Both the position numbers and the translations under genes were made by a program. DNA of 64,000 nucleotides from JBGQOG01 sp052113705 (lineage in GTDB: Bacteria; Pseudomonadota; Alphaproteobacteria; Rhodobacterales; Rhodobacteraceae). Every line of letters starts with the position of its first letter. The first letter of the stretch is position 1. Shown in pieces: positions 33,508 to 42,970 of this stretch. The DNA is taken from the NCBI RefSeq assembly GCF_052113705.1, contig NZ_JBGQOG010000021.1, positions 1 to 64,000 of the forward strand, in the 5' to 3' direction. The notes under the pieces were generated by a model. That model ran no database searches. It saw nothing but the letters and a program-made list of their open reading frames with translations, and had not been told where the DNA came from.

Positions 33508-34596
33508 ATGGCTAGCGCCCGCCCCCTTCGACGCGATATTGCGGTCGAACACCCCTTGTTCCGGCTATTCAAGGACTTGCCGGGCGACTACCTGGCCGAG
33601 GAGTTCCTCGCCCATATCCGCACGACCGGCGCGCCGGAAAGTTTCCCAGGCATCCATCCAGGACCGCTCGCCAAGACCGAGCCCTTCCGCAAGCTGGCCG
33701 CATTCAGCATCGACCGCATTAAGCGTCCGGACGCCGACATGGCGTATTGTCCGATGTGCCATCAGCCCAACAAGTACCTCGAAGGGGCGTTCGTCTATCT
33801 AACCGACCTGAGGGCGGTTGCTGCCATCGGCCACGAATGCGCCGCTATGGAAAACCGCGCCGCCGCCGACAAGGACTATCGCGCTCGCCGCGATCAGCGC
33901 GCCGAGGAGGATTATCTTCTCGCCAACCTGCCCCATGTCTCGCGCAAGATGGACGCCATCCGCGCGGTTCGACCCGCCGCCGCTGAAGCCCTTCGGGTGT
34001 TTCGCCTCTTGCGGAAAGACGCCCCAGATGCCGTTCGCCAGCTTCGCGCCATCAAGCAGAAGGGGGCACGCCTGACCGTCGCTGAGACCATCGACGCCAA
34101 GCTGGCCGAGATCGGCCCGTCCGGCTTCAAAGGGTCGAGCGGGAAGCAGACGCGCGACGCCGTGTTCGGCGTCCTTGCCGGAACCACAGCCGTCATCAAC
34201 GACTACAATCCCATGGCCGAGCTGAACCGCATTGAGACGGTCTTGAAGGTTTTCCCCGAGTGTGGCTCCGAGGACGACGCCCTCGAAGCTATCTGCCAGA
34301 TGACGGATGCCGAGCGCAAATGGGCCGCGACCCGCCTTCGGCAGACGGACAGCGACTTCCGAAAATTCCAGGCGAGGATGGCTGATTTCTGCGCGTTCTT
34401 CACCGCCGAGAACATCGCCCGCATCGATGCCTGGACCCAACACCCCGAGCATCCGTCCCGATGCCGGATCAAGCGAGCAGAGCAGCGAGGATCAGTGATC
34501 CTATCGATTTCAAGTTACGAGGATCGGTTTCGCGCCGTCATTGCACCGGACATCGAATCCTACCGTGCTGAAGAATGGCCTTTCGCAGACACATGA
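33508..34596 (+). CDS. hypothetical protein with a possible zinc-knuckle
   Basis: A 362-residue protein starting after a very good CCAGGAGGAG ribosome site. Near residues 78-112 it has YCPMCHQPNKYLEGAFVYLT and later IGHECAAME, giving a C-x2-C...H-x-C set that could bind zinc. The middle is rich in Ala, Arg and Lys with long helices (QRAEEDYLLANLPHVSRKMD). No family recognised. It follows the terminator of the small-protein unit and may be expressed alone. It belongs to the same island as the PIN/XRE-ImmA pair. Confidence 0.75.
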   Translation: MASARPLRRDIAVEHPLFRLFKDLPGDYLAEEFLAHIRTTGAPESFPGIHPGPLAKTEPFRKLAAFSIDRIKRPDADMAYCPMCHQPNKYLEGAFVYLTDLRAVAAIGHECAAMENRAAADKDYRARRDQRAEEDYLLANLPHVSRKMDAIRAVRPAAAEALRVFRLLRKDAPDAVRQLRAIKQKGARLTVAETIDAKLAEIGPSGFKGSSGKQTRDAVFGVLAGTTAVINDYNPMAELNRIETVLKVFPECGSEDDALEAICQMTDAERKWAATRLRQTDSDFRKFQARMADFCAFFTAENIARIDAWTQHPEHPSRCRIKRAEQRGSVILSISSYEDRFRAVIAPDIESYRAEEWPFADT

Positions 34597-35080
34597 GCCT
34601 TGAGGTTGCACCGTGATCCGTTCTGTGGAGATGGCGCGCTTAAACATGTTCTGCAGATCGGGTATTGGGGGAGGTTTCCTTTCCCCTAGCAATTCATCTC
34701 ATTTGCTGACCGCCAAAAGCTTGATTTCTGACAGTTCCGCTCCGCATCAGTACAATGGTGATAAGGAACTCGCTGCGGCGCCAGTCGAGCGGCGGTTAAG
34801 GGGAGCGCCGCCGCGCAGCATTCTGCGTGGTTGACAGGCAGCAATGGGCCGACCGCGATGGCGCGGCCGTCATCTTCGCGATGGGCGTAGAGCGGACACT
34901 CTGTGTCGGCATGTGACACGCACTCCGCGACCACCACCACTACTGCGGCCATTAGCCTGACTAATGCCTACCTCAAGATCATTCTCCTTTGCGCCGTATC
35001 GCTCGCGGGCATAATCCTGAGCGAAAGGCAAAGGTTGCGACGCCGAGACGCCGCAACATCGCAGCAAAGGAGAGCCGCGC
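34597..35080. other. intergenic region and promoter of the DapA-like operon
   Basis: About 480 bp. The first half is unremarkable; the second half holds the ATTAG-N5-CTAAT operator (34951-34965), a GTGTC-N7-GACAC inverted repeat near 34901, and the AAAGGAGAG ribosome site of the DapA-like gene. No gene seen. Confidence 0.5.
34951..34965. promoter_or_regulatory. ATTAG-N5-CTAAT operator, copy 1
   Basis: ATTAGCCTGACTAAT, preceded by GGCC and followed by GC. The same motif occurs at 39872-39886, upstream of the ABC importer. The T-N11-A-type spacing is what LysR regulators bind, and a LysR gene lies in the same operon, so it is the likely binding protein. Confidence 0.65.
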
Positions 35081-35998
35081 ATGGGCGTCCGTTTCAGGCT
35101 AGAGGGCATTTATACGCCCGTGATCACGCCCTTCTTCGCGGATGGCTCGATCGACTTCGACTCTTTGGCAGAATTGGTGGACCGCCTCGCCGACGCAGGC
35201 GTTCACGGGTTGATTTCGGGCGGCTCTACCGGAGAGAACTATGCCGAGACGATCGAGGAACGGCTGCAGATCGCACGCTTCGTGGTCGAGCGCGCCAAGG
35301 GCCGGATGCCGGTCTTCATCGGCACGGGTGCGATGCGCACGCCGGATTCCATCGCACTGGCGACCGGCGCACGCGAAATGAATGCCGACGGCATTCTCCT
35401 CGGCACGCCGCCCTATTCGGTGCCCACGGAACGCGAGAACGCGCTGAATGCGCTGGCCATTGACCGCGCCGCTGACCTGCCGATCATTCTCTACAACTAC
35501 CCCGGCCGGATGAGCGTCGAGATGGGGCGCGACTTCCTTGACCGCGTCGGCCGGTCGCAGAACGTCATCGGCATCAAGGAAAGTTCGGGCGACATCAACC
35601 GCGTTCATCTGCTGGCGCGCGATTATCCGCATATCCAGATGTCCTGCGGCATGGACGACCAGGCGCTGGAATTCTTCGCATGGGGCGCGCAAAGCTGGAT
35701 CTGCGGCGGGTCGAACTTCCTGCCCGAAGAACATATCGCGCTGTGGGAGACCTGTGTGGTCAAGGGCGATTTCGCTAAGGGTCGCCGCATCATGTCGGCC
35801 ATGCTCCCCTTGATGGCCGTGTTGGAACAGGGCGGAAAGTTCATCCAATGCATCAAGCACGGGGTCGAGGTCACGGGCATAAAGGCCGGACCGATGCGCC
35901 CGCCGCTGAAAGGGCTGAACAAGGAAGAAAAGCGCGAGCTTGAGCAGGTAATCCGCACGCTCAAGACCACCGTCCAAGCGATCCTGAAAGGGAACTGA
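35081..35998 (+). CDS. DHDPS/NAL-family lyase (DapA-like)
   Basis: A 305-residue class I aldolase-fold protein with the Schiff-base lysine in VIGIKESSGD (Lys 166) and the Tyr of LYNYPGR (Tyr 140). The N-terminal GGSTGENYAETIEE holds the substrate-carboxylate loop. Since it heads a catabolic operon with an aldehyde dehydrogenase and a FAD oxidase, it is more likely a catabolic lyase or deaminase (as the hydroxyproline enzyme HypD is) than the lysine-biosynthesis DapA. Three bases separate it from the aldehyde dehydrogenase. Confidence 0.9.
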   Translation: MGVRFRLEGIYTPVITPFFADGSIDFDSLAELVDRLADAGVHGLISGGSTGENYAETIEERLQIARFVVERAKGRMPVFIGTGAMRTPDSIALATGAREMNADGILLGTPPYSVPTERENALNALAIDRAADLPIILYNYPGRMSVEMGRDFLDRVGRSQNVIGIKESSGDINRVHLLARDYPHIQMSCGMDDQALEFFAWGAQSWICGGSNFLPEEHIALWETCVVKGDFAKGRRIMSAMLPLMAVLEQGGKFIQCIKHGVEVTGIKAGPMRPPLKGLNKEEKRELEQVIRTLKTTVQAILKGN

Positions 35999-36001
35999 GC
36001 C

Positions 36002-37510
36002 ATGTCCGACCTGCTGACGCATGAAGAATACCACGCCATTGCCGCCGCGCTGGATCTGCCGCAAAACGCATGGATCGATGGCAGCTATCGGCCCGCGATT
36101 TCGGGCAAGACATTCGAGACGGTGAACCCCGCCACCGGTGCAGTGATCGGCACCGTTGCCGCCTGCGCTTCCGCCGATGTGGACCTTGCGGTGGCGAAAG
36201 CCCGCGAAGCCTTCGAAGACGGCCGCTGGTCGCGGCTGCATCCGGGGGCGCGGAAGGATGTGCTGGTGCGACTGGCAAAGCTAATGGAGCGCAACGCACG
36301 TGAGCTCGCGGTGATGGAAAGCCTCGACAGTGGCAAGACGATCTATGACTGCGAACAGGCAGACATCCCGGAGTCGATCCATGTGATCAAATGGCATGGC
36401 GAGTTGATCGACAAGATCTACGATCAGGTTTCCCCCGCCTCGAACGATCATATCGCCATGATCCTGCGCGAAGCGGTCGGCGTGGTCGGCCTGGTGCTGC
36501 CATGGAATTTCCCGCTTCTTATGCTCGCCTGGAAAATCGGCCCCGCGCTGGCGGCGGGTTGCTCGGTCGTGGTGAAACCCGCCGCCGAAACCTCGCTCAC
36601 AGCACTTCGTCTTGCCGAACTCGCCGCCGAGGCGGGCCTGCCGCGCGGCGTTCTGAACATCGTCACGGGCAGCGGGTCCGAAGTGGGCGAACCCCTCGGA
36701 CGCCACCCGGATGTGGACATGGTCTCTTTCACCGGATCGACCGTAACAGGGCGCCGCTTCCTGCATTACGCGGCCGACAGCAACCTCAAGGAAGTGGTCC
36801 TTGAACTCGGCGGCAAGAACCCCTGCATCGTGCTCGACGATGCCGAAAACCTCGACGCGGTGGCGGCGCATGTCGTCAATGGGGCTTTCTGGAACATGGG
36901 GCAGAACTGTTCCGCCGCCTCGCGCCTTATCGTCCAGCGCGGCATCAAGGACCGTCTGCTGAGCAAGATCGCAGAACATGCCCGCGAATGGGTGGTGGGC
37001 GACCCGCTGAACCCCGAGGTGCGGGTGGGCGCGCTGGTGTCCAAGGCACATTTCGCCAAGGTGTCGGGCTACCTTTCCGCCGCCGCCAAGGAAACCGTGG
37101 TGATGGGCGGCAAGATCGTGGCCGAAGGCTTTGTGGAACCGACCGTGGTCGAAGTGGCCGGCAATGCCTCGGTCCTCGCCAAGGAAGAAATCTTCGGGCC
37201 GATCCTGACCGTGATTCCGGTGAGTAGCTTCGAAGAGGCCATCGCCGTCGCCAACGACACAGAATACGGCCTCGCCGCCTCGATCTTCACGTCCAACGGC
37301 AAGCGGGCCCTTCGCGGCGCGCGGATGCTGCGGGCGGGCACCGTGACGGTGAACAGCTTCGGCGAGGGCGACATCACGACGCCTTTCGGTGGCTACAAGC
37401 AATCGGGCTTCGGCGGGCGTGACAATTCGATCCATGCACATGATCAATACACGCAGCTGAAGACAATCTGGCTCGATCTGGCCGATACCAGTGACAGCGA
37501 AATCGACTGA
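36002..37510 (+). CDS. NAD(P)-dependent aldehyde dehydrogenase
   Basis: A 502-residue ALDH with the catalytic Cys in NMGQNCSAASRL, the Glu in VVLELGGKNP, the GSTVTG NAD loop and the C-terminal DITTPFGGYKQSGFGGRDNS then HAHDQYTQLKTIWLDL, which resembles the PuuC (gamma-glutamyl-aminobutyraldehyde) group. Oxidises a semialdehyde made by the previous steps, probably from an amine or imino acid. Same operon as the DapA-like and FAD enzymes. Confidence 0.92.
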   Translation: MSDLLTHEEYHAIAAALDLPQNAWIDGSYRPAISGKTFETVNPATGAVIGTVAACASADVDLAVAKAREAFEDGRWSRLHPGARKDVLVRLAKLMERNARELAVMESLDSGKTIYDCEQADIPESIHVIKWHGELIDKIYDQVSPASNDHIAMILREAVGVVGLVLPWNFPLLMLAWKIGPALAAGCSVVVKPAAETSLTALRLAELAAEAGLPRGVLNIVTGSGSEVGEPLGRHPDVDMVSFTGSTVTGRRFLHYAADSNLKEVVLELGGKNPCIVLDDAENLDAVAAHVVNGAFWNMGQNCSAASRLIVQRGIKDRLLSKIAEHAREWVVGDPLNPEVRVGALVSKAHFAKVSGYLSAAAKETVVMGGKIVAEGFVEPTVVEVAGNASVLAKEEIFGPILTVIPVSSFEEAIAVANDTEYGLAASIFTSNGKRALRGARMLRAGTVTVNSFGEGDITTPFGGYKQSGFGGRDNSIHAHDQYTQLKTIWLDLADTSDSEID

Positions 37511-37517
37511 GGTCCCA

Positions 37518-38864
37518 ATGGCTCTGCGCAAGGTTGCCCGACTGCCCGTACATACCGGTCCGGCAGGATGGAATTCGGTCCTGCCGCCCGCTGCCCCCTA
37601 TCCCAGGCAGCAGGGGGATGTGACCTGTGACATTGCCATCGTCGGCGCAGGTTTCGCGGGCCTTTCCGCTGCCCGCCACCTCTCGATGAGCGATCCGTTG
37701 CTGACGGTATGCATCCTTGATGCGGGGCGCGTGGCCGAAGGTTCGGCGGGGCGCAATTCCGGCTTCATGATCGACCTGCCACATGAGCTGACCAGCGCCG
37801 ACTATGCCGGAGCGGGCGAGGCGCATGACCGCATGCTGACCCGCCTGAACCGTCAGGCCATCGACTTTGCCGAAGATGTCGCACGAGAATACGCCCTGCC
37901 TGCCGGATATTTCCAGCGCTGGGGCAAGATCAACGGCGCGGCATCGCGCGTGGGCGAACAGGCGAACCGCACCTATGCCGACCACCTTTCGGCGCTGAAC
38001 GAACCGCACGAGATCTACGACGCGCAGTCCATGCGCGAGGTGACGGGGACCAGCTACTATTCCAGCGGTCTTTACACCCCCGGTACCGCACTCATCCAGC
38101 CTGCGGGCTATATCCGTGGTCTGGCGGCAGGCCTCGCCTCGCGCGGGGTGAAGGTTTTCGAATCCTCGCCTGTTACCGCCTATGAAAGCAAAGCTGCGGG
38201 CTGGGTTCTGACCACACCCAAAGGCCGCGTGAGCGCTTCGCGGGTGATCCTCGCCAACAACGGCCATCTGGAAAGCTTCGGCTTCAAACGTGGTCAGCTC
38301 ATGCACATCATGCTGAACGCCTGCATGACCGAAGAAATCCCCGACCACCTGCTGCGCGGTCTTGGCGGCCAAGAGACATGGGGTCTCACCCCGTCCGACC
38401 CGATGGGCGCGACCGTGCGCCGCATCTCCACCGCGCAAGGCGGCAACCGTATCGTCATCCGGCAGGGCGCCTATTACCGCCCGACGATGCAGACGAGCGG
38501 CGGTGATCTCACCCGGGCAGAGGCGAAAATGCGCGCCAAGTTCGACGCCCGTTTCCCCACTCTGCGCGGCGTGAAATTCGAAACTGCATGGTCGGGCCAC
38601 CTGTGCCTGACGAAAAATGCCGTATCGGTCATGCGAGAATTGGAACCTGGCCTTTACGCCGCCTGCGTGCAGAACGGCCTTGGCACCACCCGTGGCACGT
38701 TGACGGGCATCGGAGCCGCCGACCTCGCCCTTGGCCGGACCAGCGAGATCACCCGTTTCTTCCTTGCCGAAGCCGAGCCTGCGCGCCTGCCGCCACACCC
38801 ATTCGACACCGTCGGCGCAAATGCCTATCTTCGCTGGAAGGAATGGCAAGCAAGGGCCGAATGA
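37518..38864 (+). CDS. FAD-dependent amine/imino-acid oxidoreductase (DAO family)
   Basis: A 448-residue DAO-fold enzyme: the FAD-binding CDIAIVGAGFAGLSAARHLS then EGSAGRNSGFMIDLPHEL at the N-terminus and GTTRGTLTGIGAADLALG near the C-terminus. Similar in layout to PuuB-like gamma-glutamylputrescine oxidases and other secondary-amine oxidases. It would oxidise a C-N bond, giving an imine or aldehyde for the ALDH and lyase. Start at 37518 after GAGGTCCCA; a start at 37491 would overlap the ALDH. ATGA overlap with the LysR gene. Confidence 0.87.
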   Translation: MALRKVARLPVHTGPAGWNSVLPPAAPYPRQQGDVTCDIAIVGAGFAGLSAARHLSMSDPLLTVCILDAGRVAEGSAGRNSGFMIDLPHELTSADYAGAGEAHDRMLTRLNRQAIDFAEDVAREYALPAGYFQRWGKINGAASRVGEQANRTYADHLSALNEPHEIYDAQSMREVTGTSYYSSGLYTPGTALIQPAGYIRGLAAGLASRGVKVFESSPVTAYESKAAGWVLTTPKGRVSASRVILANNGHLESFGFKRGQLMHIMLNACMTEEIPDHLLRGLGGQETWGLTPSDPMGATVRRISTAQGGNRIVIRQGAYYRPTMQTSGGDLTRAEAKMRAKFDARFPTLRGVKFETAWSGHLCLTKNAVSVMRELEPGLYAACVQNGLGTTRGTLTGIGAADLALGRTSEITRFFLAEAEPARLPPHPFDTVGANAYLRWKEWQARAE

Positions 38865-39799
38865 TGAGACCGGTTCGCCGCAGACACCTCCCCTCGCTCG
38901 GCGCGCTCGCCACCTTTGAGGTGGCGGCAAAACACCTTAGCTTCACGCTGGCGGCGAAGGAACTCAACATCACCCAAGGGGCGGTCAGCCAGCAGATACG
39001 CGTCCTGGAAAAAGCGCTGGAACTGCCGCTCTTCGTGCGTAAGCACAACGCGCTGGAGCTGACGGCGGCGGGAAGTGACCTCTACACCGCCGTATCGGCG
39101 GGGCTCGACACCATCAGTGCAGGCGTGGGCCTGTTGCAGCCGGACGGACAGCCCGAAACGGTAACGGTTTCTGCGACCGATGGCATGGCTGTCTATTGGC
39201 TGAAACCGCTGATCGAAAGCTTCCGCGCCGAACATCCGCAGATCGGCTTCGTCGTCCTCGCCTCCGACGAGGATAACGCCCTGCGCAACTATTCCGGCGT
39301 CGATATCGCGCTGCTGTGCGGCAACGAACGCAGCGAGGTCGGTGAGGAGTTGCATTTCCTGTTCCCCGAGGCCGCCCAACCCGTCTGTTCCCCCGGCTAT
39401 CTGGCCAAGTGCGGCCCCTTTCCCGATGCCCAAAGCCTGAACCGTGCCAACCTGCTGCATCTGCACGAACGCCATTGGAGCGCCGATGCCATCGGCTGGC
39501 AGCCGCTTGGCTGGGAGGAGTGGTTCCGCGCGCAAGGCGCACGCTGGGAACGGGGCGCATCCAGCCTGTCGACGAACAAGGTCGCGCTGCTGATCGAGGC
39601 AACCTTGGCAGGCGAGGGCATCATGCTCGGCTGGCAGCACATGGTGCAAAAGCCGCTTGCCGAGGGCCGCCTCGTTATTGCCCATCCGGCTCCGGTCTCG
39701 GCCGGGCGCGGCAATTTCCTGCGCTGCGCCACCAGCGCGCTCCAACGGCCTGCGGTCGCGCGTTTCGTCGACCATCTGCTGCTCTCGCTAAAACGCTGA
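38861..39799 (+). CDS. LysR-family regulator of the catabolic operon (GcvA-like)
   Basis: A 312-residue LysR protein. HTH: HLPSLGALATFEVAAKHLSF then TLAAKELNITQGAVSQQIRV, followed by a LysR substrate domain (GMAVYWLKPLIESFRAEHPQ, GEGIMLGWQHMVQKPLAEGR). The N-terminal ALATFEVAA and 'NITQGAVSQQI' resemble GcvA-type regulators. Coupled by ATGA to the oxidase gene. The ATTAG-N5-CTAAT sites at both operons are its expected targets. Confidence 0.92.
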   Translation: MMRPVRRRHLPSLGALATFEVAAKHLSFTLAAKELNITQGAVSQQIRVLEKALELPLFVRKHNALELTAAGSDLYTAVSAGLDTISAGVGLLQPDGQPETVTVSATDGMAVYWLKPLIESFRAEHPQIGFVVLASDEDNALRNYSGVDIALLCGNERSEVGEELHFLFPEAAQPVCSPGYLAKCGPFPDAQSLNRANLLHLHERHWSADAIGWQPLGWEEWFRAQGARWERGASSLSTNKVALLIEATLAGEGIMLGWQHMVQKPLAEGRLVIAHPAPVSAGRGNFLRCATSALQRPAVARFVDHLLLSLKR

Positions 39800-40124
39800 A
39801 CGCGGGCCGGGCCCGTTCGGAAATCACGAAAATCACCAAAAAAATCAGTTACTTGCAGATTCGCGTCGGCCATTAGATGGGCTAATGCAAAACCCTGCAA
39901 AATTCTCGTTTGCCGCAGAATGGCTGAATACAGGATACCGTTAGAAGGCAAGGTTTGACGGCCTGACCACGGTGCGCCTGTCGACTGCGCCCCGCCAGAC
40001 TGGAGACAGTGCGCGGTGCGCACTCCCACCAAAAAGATCGCCGGCATCCGGCGGAGGGCGCAAGCGCGCAATCCGTCCGTATGCGCACACGGTGGCACGA
40101 ACCCCAACACATCCGGAGGATCCA
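39800..40124. other. promoter region of the ABC importer
   Basis: About 325 bp with the second ATTAG-N5-CTAAT operator at 39872, and the CCGGAGGATCCA ribosome site just before the binding-protein gene. Nothing else recognised. Confidence 0.5.
39872..39886. promoter_or_regulatory. ATTAG-N5-CTAAT operator, copy 2
   Basis: ATTAGATGGGCTAAT, with the same GGCC before and GC after as copy 1, but a different central 5 bp. Located about 240 bp before the binding-protein gene. Probable LysR operator linking transport and breakdown. Confidence 0.65.
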
Positions 40125-40979
40125 ATGCGGAAATTCATCAATGTTCTCGGCGCAACTGCCCTGGCCGCCACGCTTGCCATCCCCGCATTTGCGCAGGACG
40201 AAAAGACCATCACCATCGGCACGATGGGCTGGGAGGACCTCACCCCGATCACCGGCATCACCAAGAAGGTGCTGGAAGACAAGGGCTACACCGTCGAAGT
40301 CGAAGAATTCTCGGAATGGGGTATCGCCTTCGCCGCGCTGACCAACGGCGACGTCGACATCATGGCCAGCCAGACCGATTACGTTGCCCATGACTACTGG
40401 GTGAAGAACATGGACAAGCTCGAGAAGATCTCTCCCGTGTCGCATGGCCTCTATCAGGCGATTGCCGTCCCGTCCTACGTCACCATCAACAGCATGGACG
40501 AATTGGCGGCCAGCAAGGACATGTTTGGCGGCAAGATCATCGGCATAGAGCCGGGTTCGGGCCTGATGCGTGACGCCGCGGCTGCCGTTGAAGCATATGG
40601 CACCGGGATAGAACTGGTCGAAGGGTCGACCGCCGCGATGACTGCAGCCCTCGACTCGGCCATGTCGCGCAGCGAACCGATCGCCGTGACTGTCTGGGAA
40701 CCGTCGTGGATGATGCAGAAGTATGACGTGAAGTTCCTTGCCGATCCGAAGGGCGTCTTCCCGGCGGCACAATCCTACTACTTCATCGGCACCAAGGGCT
40801 TTTCGCAAGCGAACCCCGCTCTCCGTGAGCAGCTCGCCTCGATCTACGTCCCGCTCGACGACATCACTGCCATTAACGGTGCGATGAACGCGGGCAAGAC
40901 GATGGAAGAGGCCGTGGCTGATTGGACCGCTGCCCATGCCGACCTGATCTCGCGTTGGGAAGCCATCAAGTCTGAATGA
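40125..40979 (+). CDS. glycine-betaine/proline-type ABC substrate-binding protein
   Basis: A 284-residue OpuAC-family periplasmic protein: signal peptide LGATALAATLAIPAFA, then TITIGTMGWEDLTPITGITK and GDVDIMASQTDYVAHDYWVK. The aromatic residues that cage quaternary amines in this family (Trp/Tyr, e.g. GWED, DYWV, WEPSWMMQKYDV) are present. It delivers a betaine-, choline- or proline-like solute. Followed by its ATPase and two permeases. Confidence 0.9.
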   Translation: MRKFINVLGATALAATLAIPAFAQDEKTITIGTMGWEDLTPITGITKKVLEDKGYTVEVEEFSEWGIAFAALTNGDVDIMASQTDYVAHDYWVKNMDKLEKISPVSHGLYQAIAVPSYVTINSMDELAASKDMFGGKIIGIEPGSGLMRDAAAAVEAYGTGIELVEGSTAAMTAALDSAMSRSEPIAVTVWEPSWMMQKYDVKFLADPKGVFPAAQSYYFIGTKGFSQANPALREQLASIYVPLDDITAINGAMNAGKTMEEAVADWTAAHADLISRWEAIKSE

Positions 40980-41043
40980 CACCTCGGGCCGGTCCGTCAC
41001 GGGGTCGGCCCCTTCGCCTTTCCTTCCAGATGGGACAGCCCAC

Positions 41044-42123
41044 ATGACCAGCCCCGCCACCGCCACCGATGCCCCGCTGATCGAATGCCGTTCGGTCTGG
41101 AAAGTCTTCGGAGACCGCTCGCGGAATGCCATCGCCGCGATCCATGCCAAAGGCCTCGGCAAGCGCGAAGTTCTGTCTGAATTCGGCTGTGTCGTCGGCG
41201 TGCATGATGCCAGCTTCACTGTCGGCAAAGGTGAGATTTTCTGCATCATGGGCCTATCGGGCAGTGGCAAGTCCACCCTGATCCGCCTGCTCAACCGTCT
41301 GATTGACCCTTCGCTGGGCGAAGTCCTGGTGAAGGGCCGCGCGATCAACGGGCTGGGACCGCAGGAGTTGCGGGACCTTCGCGCCCATACCATCGGAATG
41401 GTGTTTCAGAACGTCGCCCTCATCCCCACCCGCACCGTGTTGGAAAACGCGGCATTCGGGCTCGAAGTGCAGGGCGTCGCCCCCGCCGAACGCCGCCGCA
41501 TCGCCACCGATGCCTTGACGCGCGTCGGTCTGGGTGACTGGTTGAACCGTTATCCCCGCGAACTTTCCGGCGGCATGCAGCAGCGTGTGGGCCTTGCCCG
41601 CGCCATCGCCGCCGACCCTGAAATCATTCTGATGGACGAGCCTTTCTCGGCGCTCGACCCGCTGATCCGACGTCAGTTGCAGGACGAATTCCGCCAGCTG
41701 ACCAAACAGCTCGGCAAATCTGCCGTCTTCATCACCCATGACCTGGACGAGGCGATCCGTATCGGTGACCGCATCGCGATCATGAAGGATGGTGCGATGG
41801 TGCAAACCGGCACCGCCGAAGAGATTGTGATGAACCCCGCCGACCAATATGTCGCCGACTTTGTCGCGGGCATCTCACGCATCCATCTGGTCAAGGCCGG
41901 ATCTGTGATGATGCCGGTCGCCGATTTCTCCGCCGCCCCGGTTTCGGCGCTGGCTACCACGGGCCTCGATGCCGACATTGACCGGCTGATCCACCTCGTC
42001 CTCGCCTCGGACCATCAGGCCGTCGCGGTTGTGGAAGGTGGCGAAATCCGCGGCATTGTGACGGCCCGCACCTTGCTCGAGGGGCTGAAGGGCGACGCCG
42101 CCCCTGCTCCGCAGGAGGCGTAA
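41044..42123 (+). CDS. glycine-betaine/proline-type ABC ATPase (ProV-like)
   Basis: A 359-residue ATPase with the Walker A GLSGSGKST, signature LSGGMQQRVGLARAIA, Walker B IILMDEPFSALDP and H-loop ITHDLDEA, and a C-terminal CBS-like region (ADIDRLIHLVLASDHQAVAV, EIRGIVTARTLLEGL). The N-terminal extension KVFGDRSRNAIAAIHAKGLG is typical of ProV. Powers the two permeases next to it. Confidence 0.93.
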   Translation: MTSPATATDAPLIECRSVWKVFGDRSRNAIAAIHAKGLGKREVLSEFGCVVGVHDASFTVGKGEIFCIMGLSGSGKSTLIRLLNRLIDPSLGEVLVKGRAINGLGPQELRDLRAHTIGMVFQNVALIPTRTVLENAAFGLEVQGVAPAERRRIATDALTRVGLGDWLNRYPRELSGGMQQRVGLARAIAADPEIILMDEPFSALDPLIRRQLQDEFRQLTKQLGKSAVFITHDLDEAIRIGDRIAIMKDGAMVQTGTAEEIVMNPADQYVADFVAGISRIHLVKAGSVMMPVADFSAAPVSALATTGLDADIDRLIHLVLASDHQAVAVVEGGEIRGIVTARTLLEGLKGDAAPAPQEA

Positions 42124-42124
42124 A

Positions 42125-42970
42125 ATGGACCTGACCGTTTGGACCAAGGCCTTCGATGCCGCGATCGACAACGGCATGGCGTGGGCGACAGATCATGGCG
42201 GGATCGTTTTCGACATGATCCGTGCCGCGCTTGAAACTGCGTTTGACGGGCTGACCGACGGCTTCCTATTCCTGCCCTTTTGGCTGACAGCCCTTCTGAT
42301 CGGGGCGATCGCTGCCCGCAGCCTCGGCTGGGCAGCTGGCATCGCCGCGACCCTCGGGCTCTGCCTTTGCCGCGTCATGGGGCTGTGGGGGGCGACGGTG
42401 GAAACCATGTGCCTCGTGCTCGTTTCGGTCATTCTGGCCGTCCTGGTCGGCTTGCCGCTGGGCGTCTGGGCAGGCTACAGCCCGCGCCTGGCGCGGATCG
42501 TCGACCCCCTGCTTGACCTGATCCAGACGCTGCCACCCTACATCTACCTGCTGCCCTCTATCGCCTTCCTCGGCTACGGCCCCGCCACGGCGATTGCGGC
42601 AACTCTCATCGTCTCGCTACCCCCTGTCATCCGCCTCTGCGCCCATGGCTTCCGCATGACCCCCGTCGAATTCGTCGAACTGGGCGAGGCAACGGGGGCA
42701 AAGCCGCTGGACGCCTTCCTGAAAATCCGCGTTCCCTTCGCCCTGCCCAGCATCATGGCGGGCATCAACCAGAGTCTGATGATGGCCTTTGGCATGGTGG
42801 TCATCGCGGGCATCGTCGGCTCGGGCGGACTGGGCGAAACGATCTACGGCGCGGTTCGCAAGCTCGACATCGCGCTGTCGGTCAACGCGGCCATCGCCAT
42901 CGTGATCCTGACCATTATAATCGACCGCATCAGCCAGGCTGCCGGCAGCCGTGACGGAGGCAAGCCATGA
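42125..42970 (+). CDS. ABC permease 1, glycine-betaine/proline type (ProW-like)
   Basis: A 281-residue inner-membrane permease. Several hydrophobic helices and the EAA loop VELGEATGAKPLDAFLKIRV then PFALPSIMAGINQSLMMAFG, which contacts the ATPase. Four bases follow the ATPase stop; overlaps the second permease by ATGA. Confidence 0.92.
   Translation: MDLTVWTKAFDAAIDNGMAWATDHGGIVFDMIRAALETAFDGLTDGFLFLPFWLTALLIGAIAARSLGWAAGIAATLGLCLCRVMGLWGATVETMCLVLVSVILAVLVGLPLGVWAGYSPRLARIVDPLLDLIQTLPPYIYLLPSIAFLGYGPATAIAATLIVSLPPVIRLCAHGFRMTPVEFVELGEATGAKPLDAFLKIRVPFALPSIMAGINQSLMMAFGMVVIAGIVGSGGLGETIYGAVRKLDIALSVNAAIAIVILTIIIDRISQAAGSRDGGKP

Noticed and set aside
36281..37531. 416-codon minus-strand frame opposite the aldehyde dehydrogenase
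   Set aside because: Shadow of a well-conserved gene; His/Arg/Gly-rich and without motifs.
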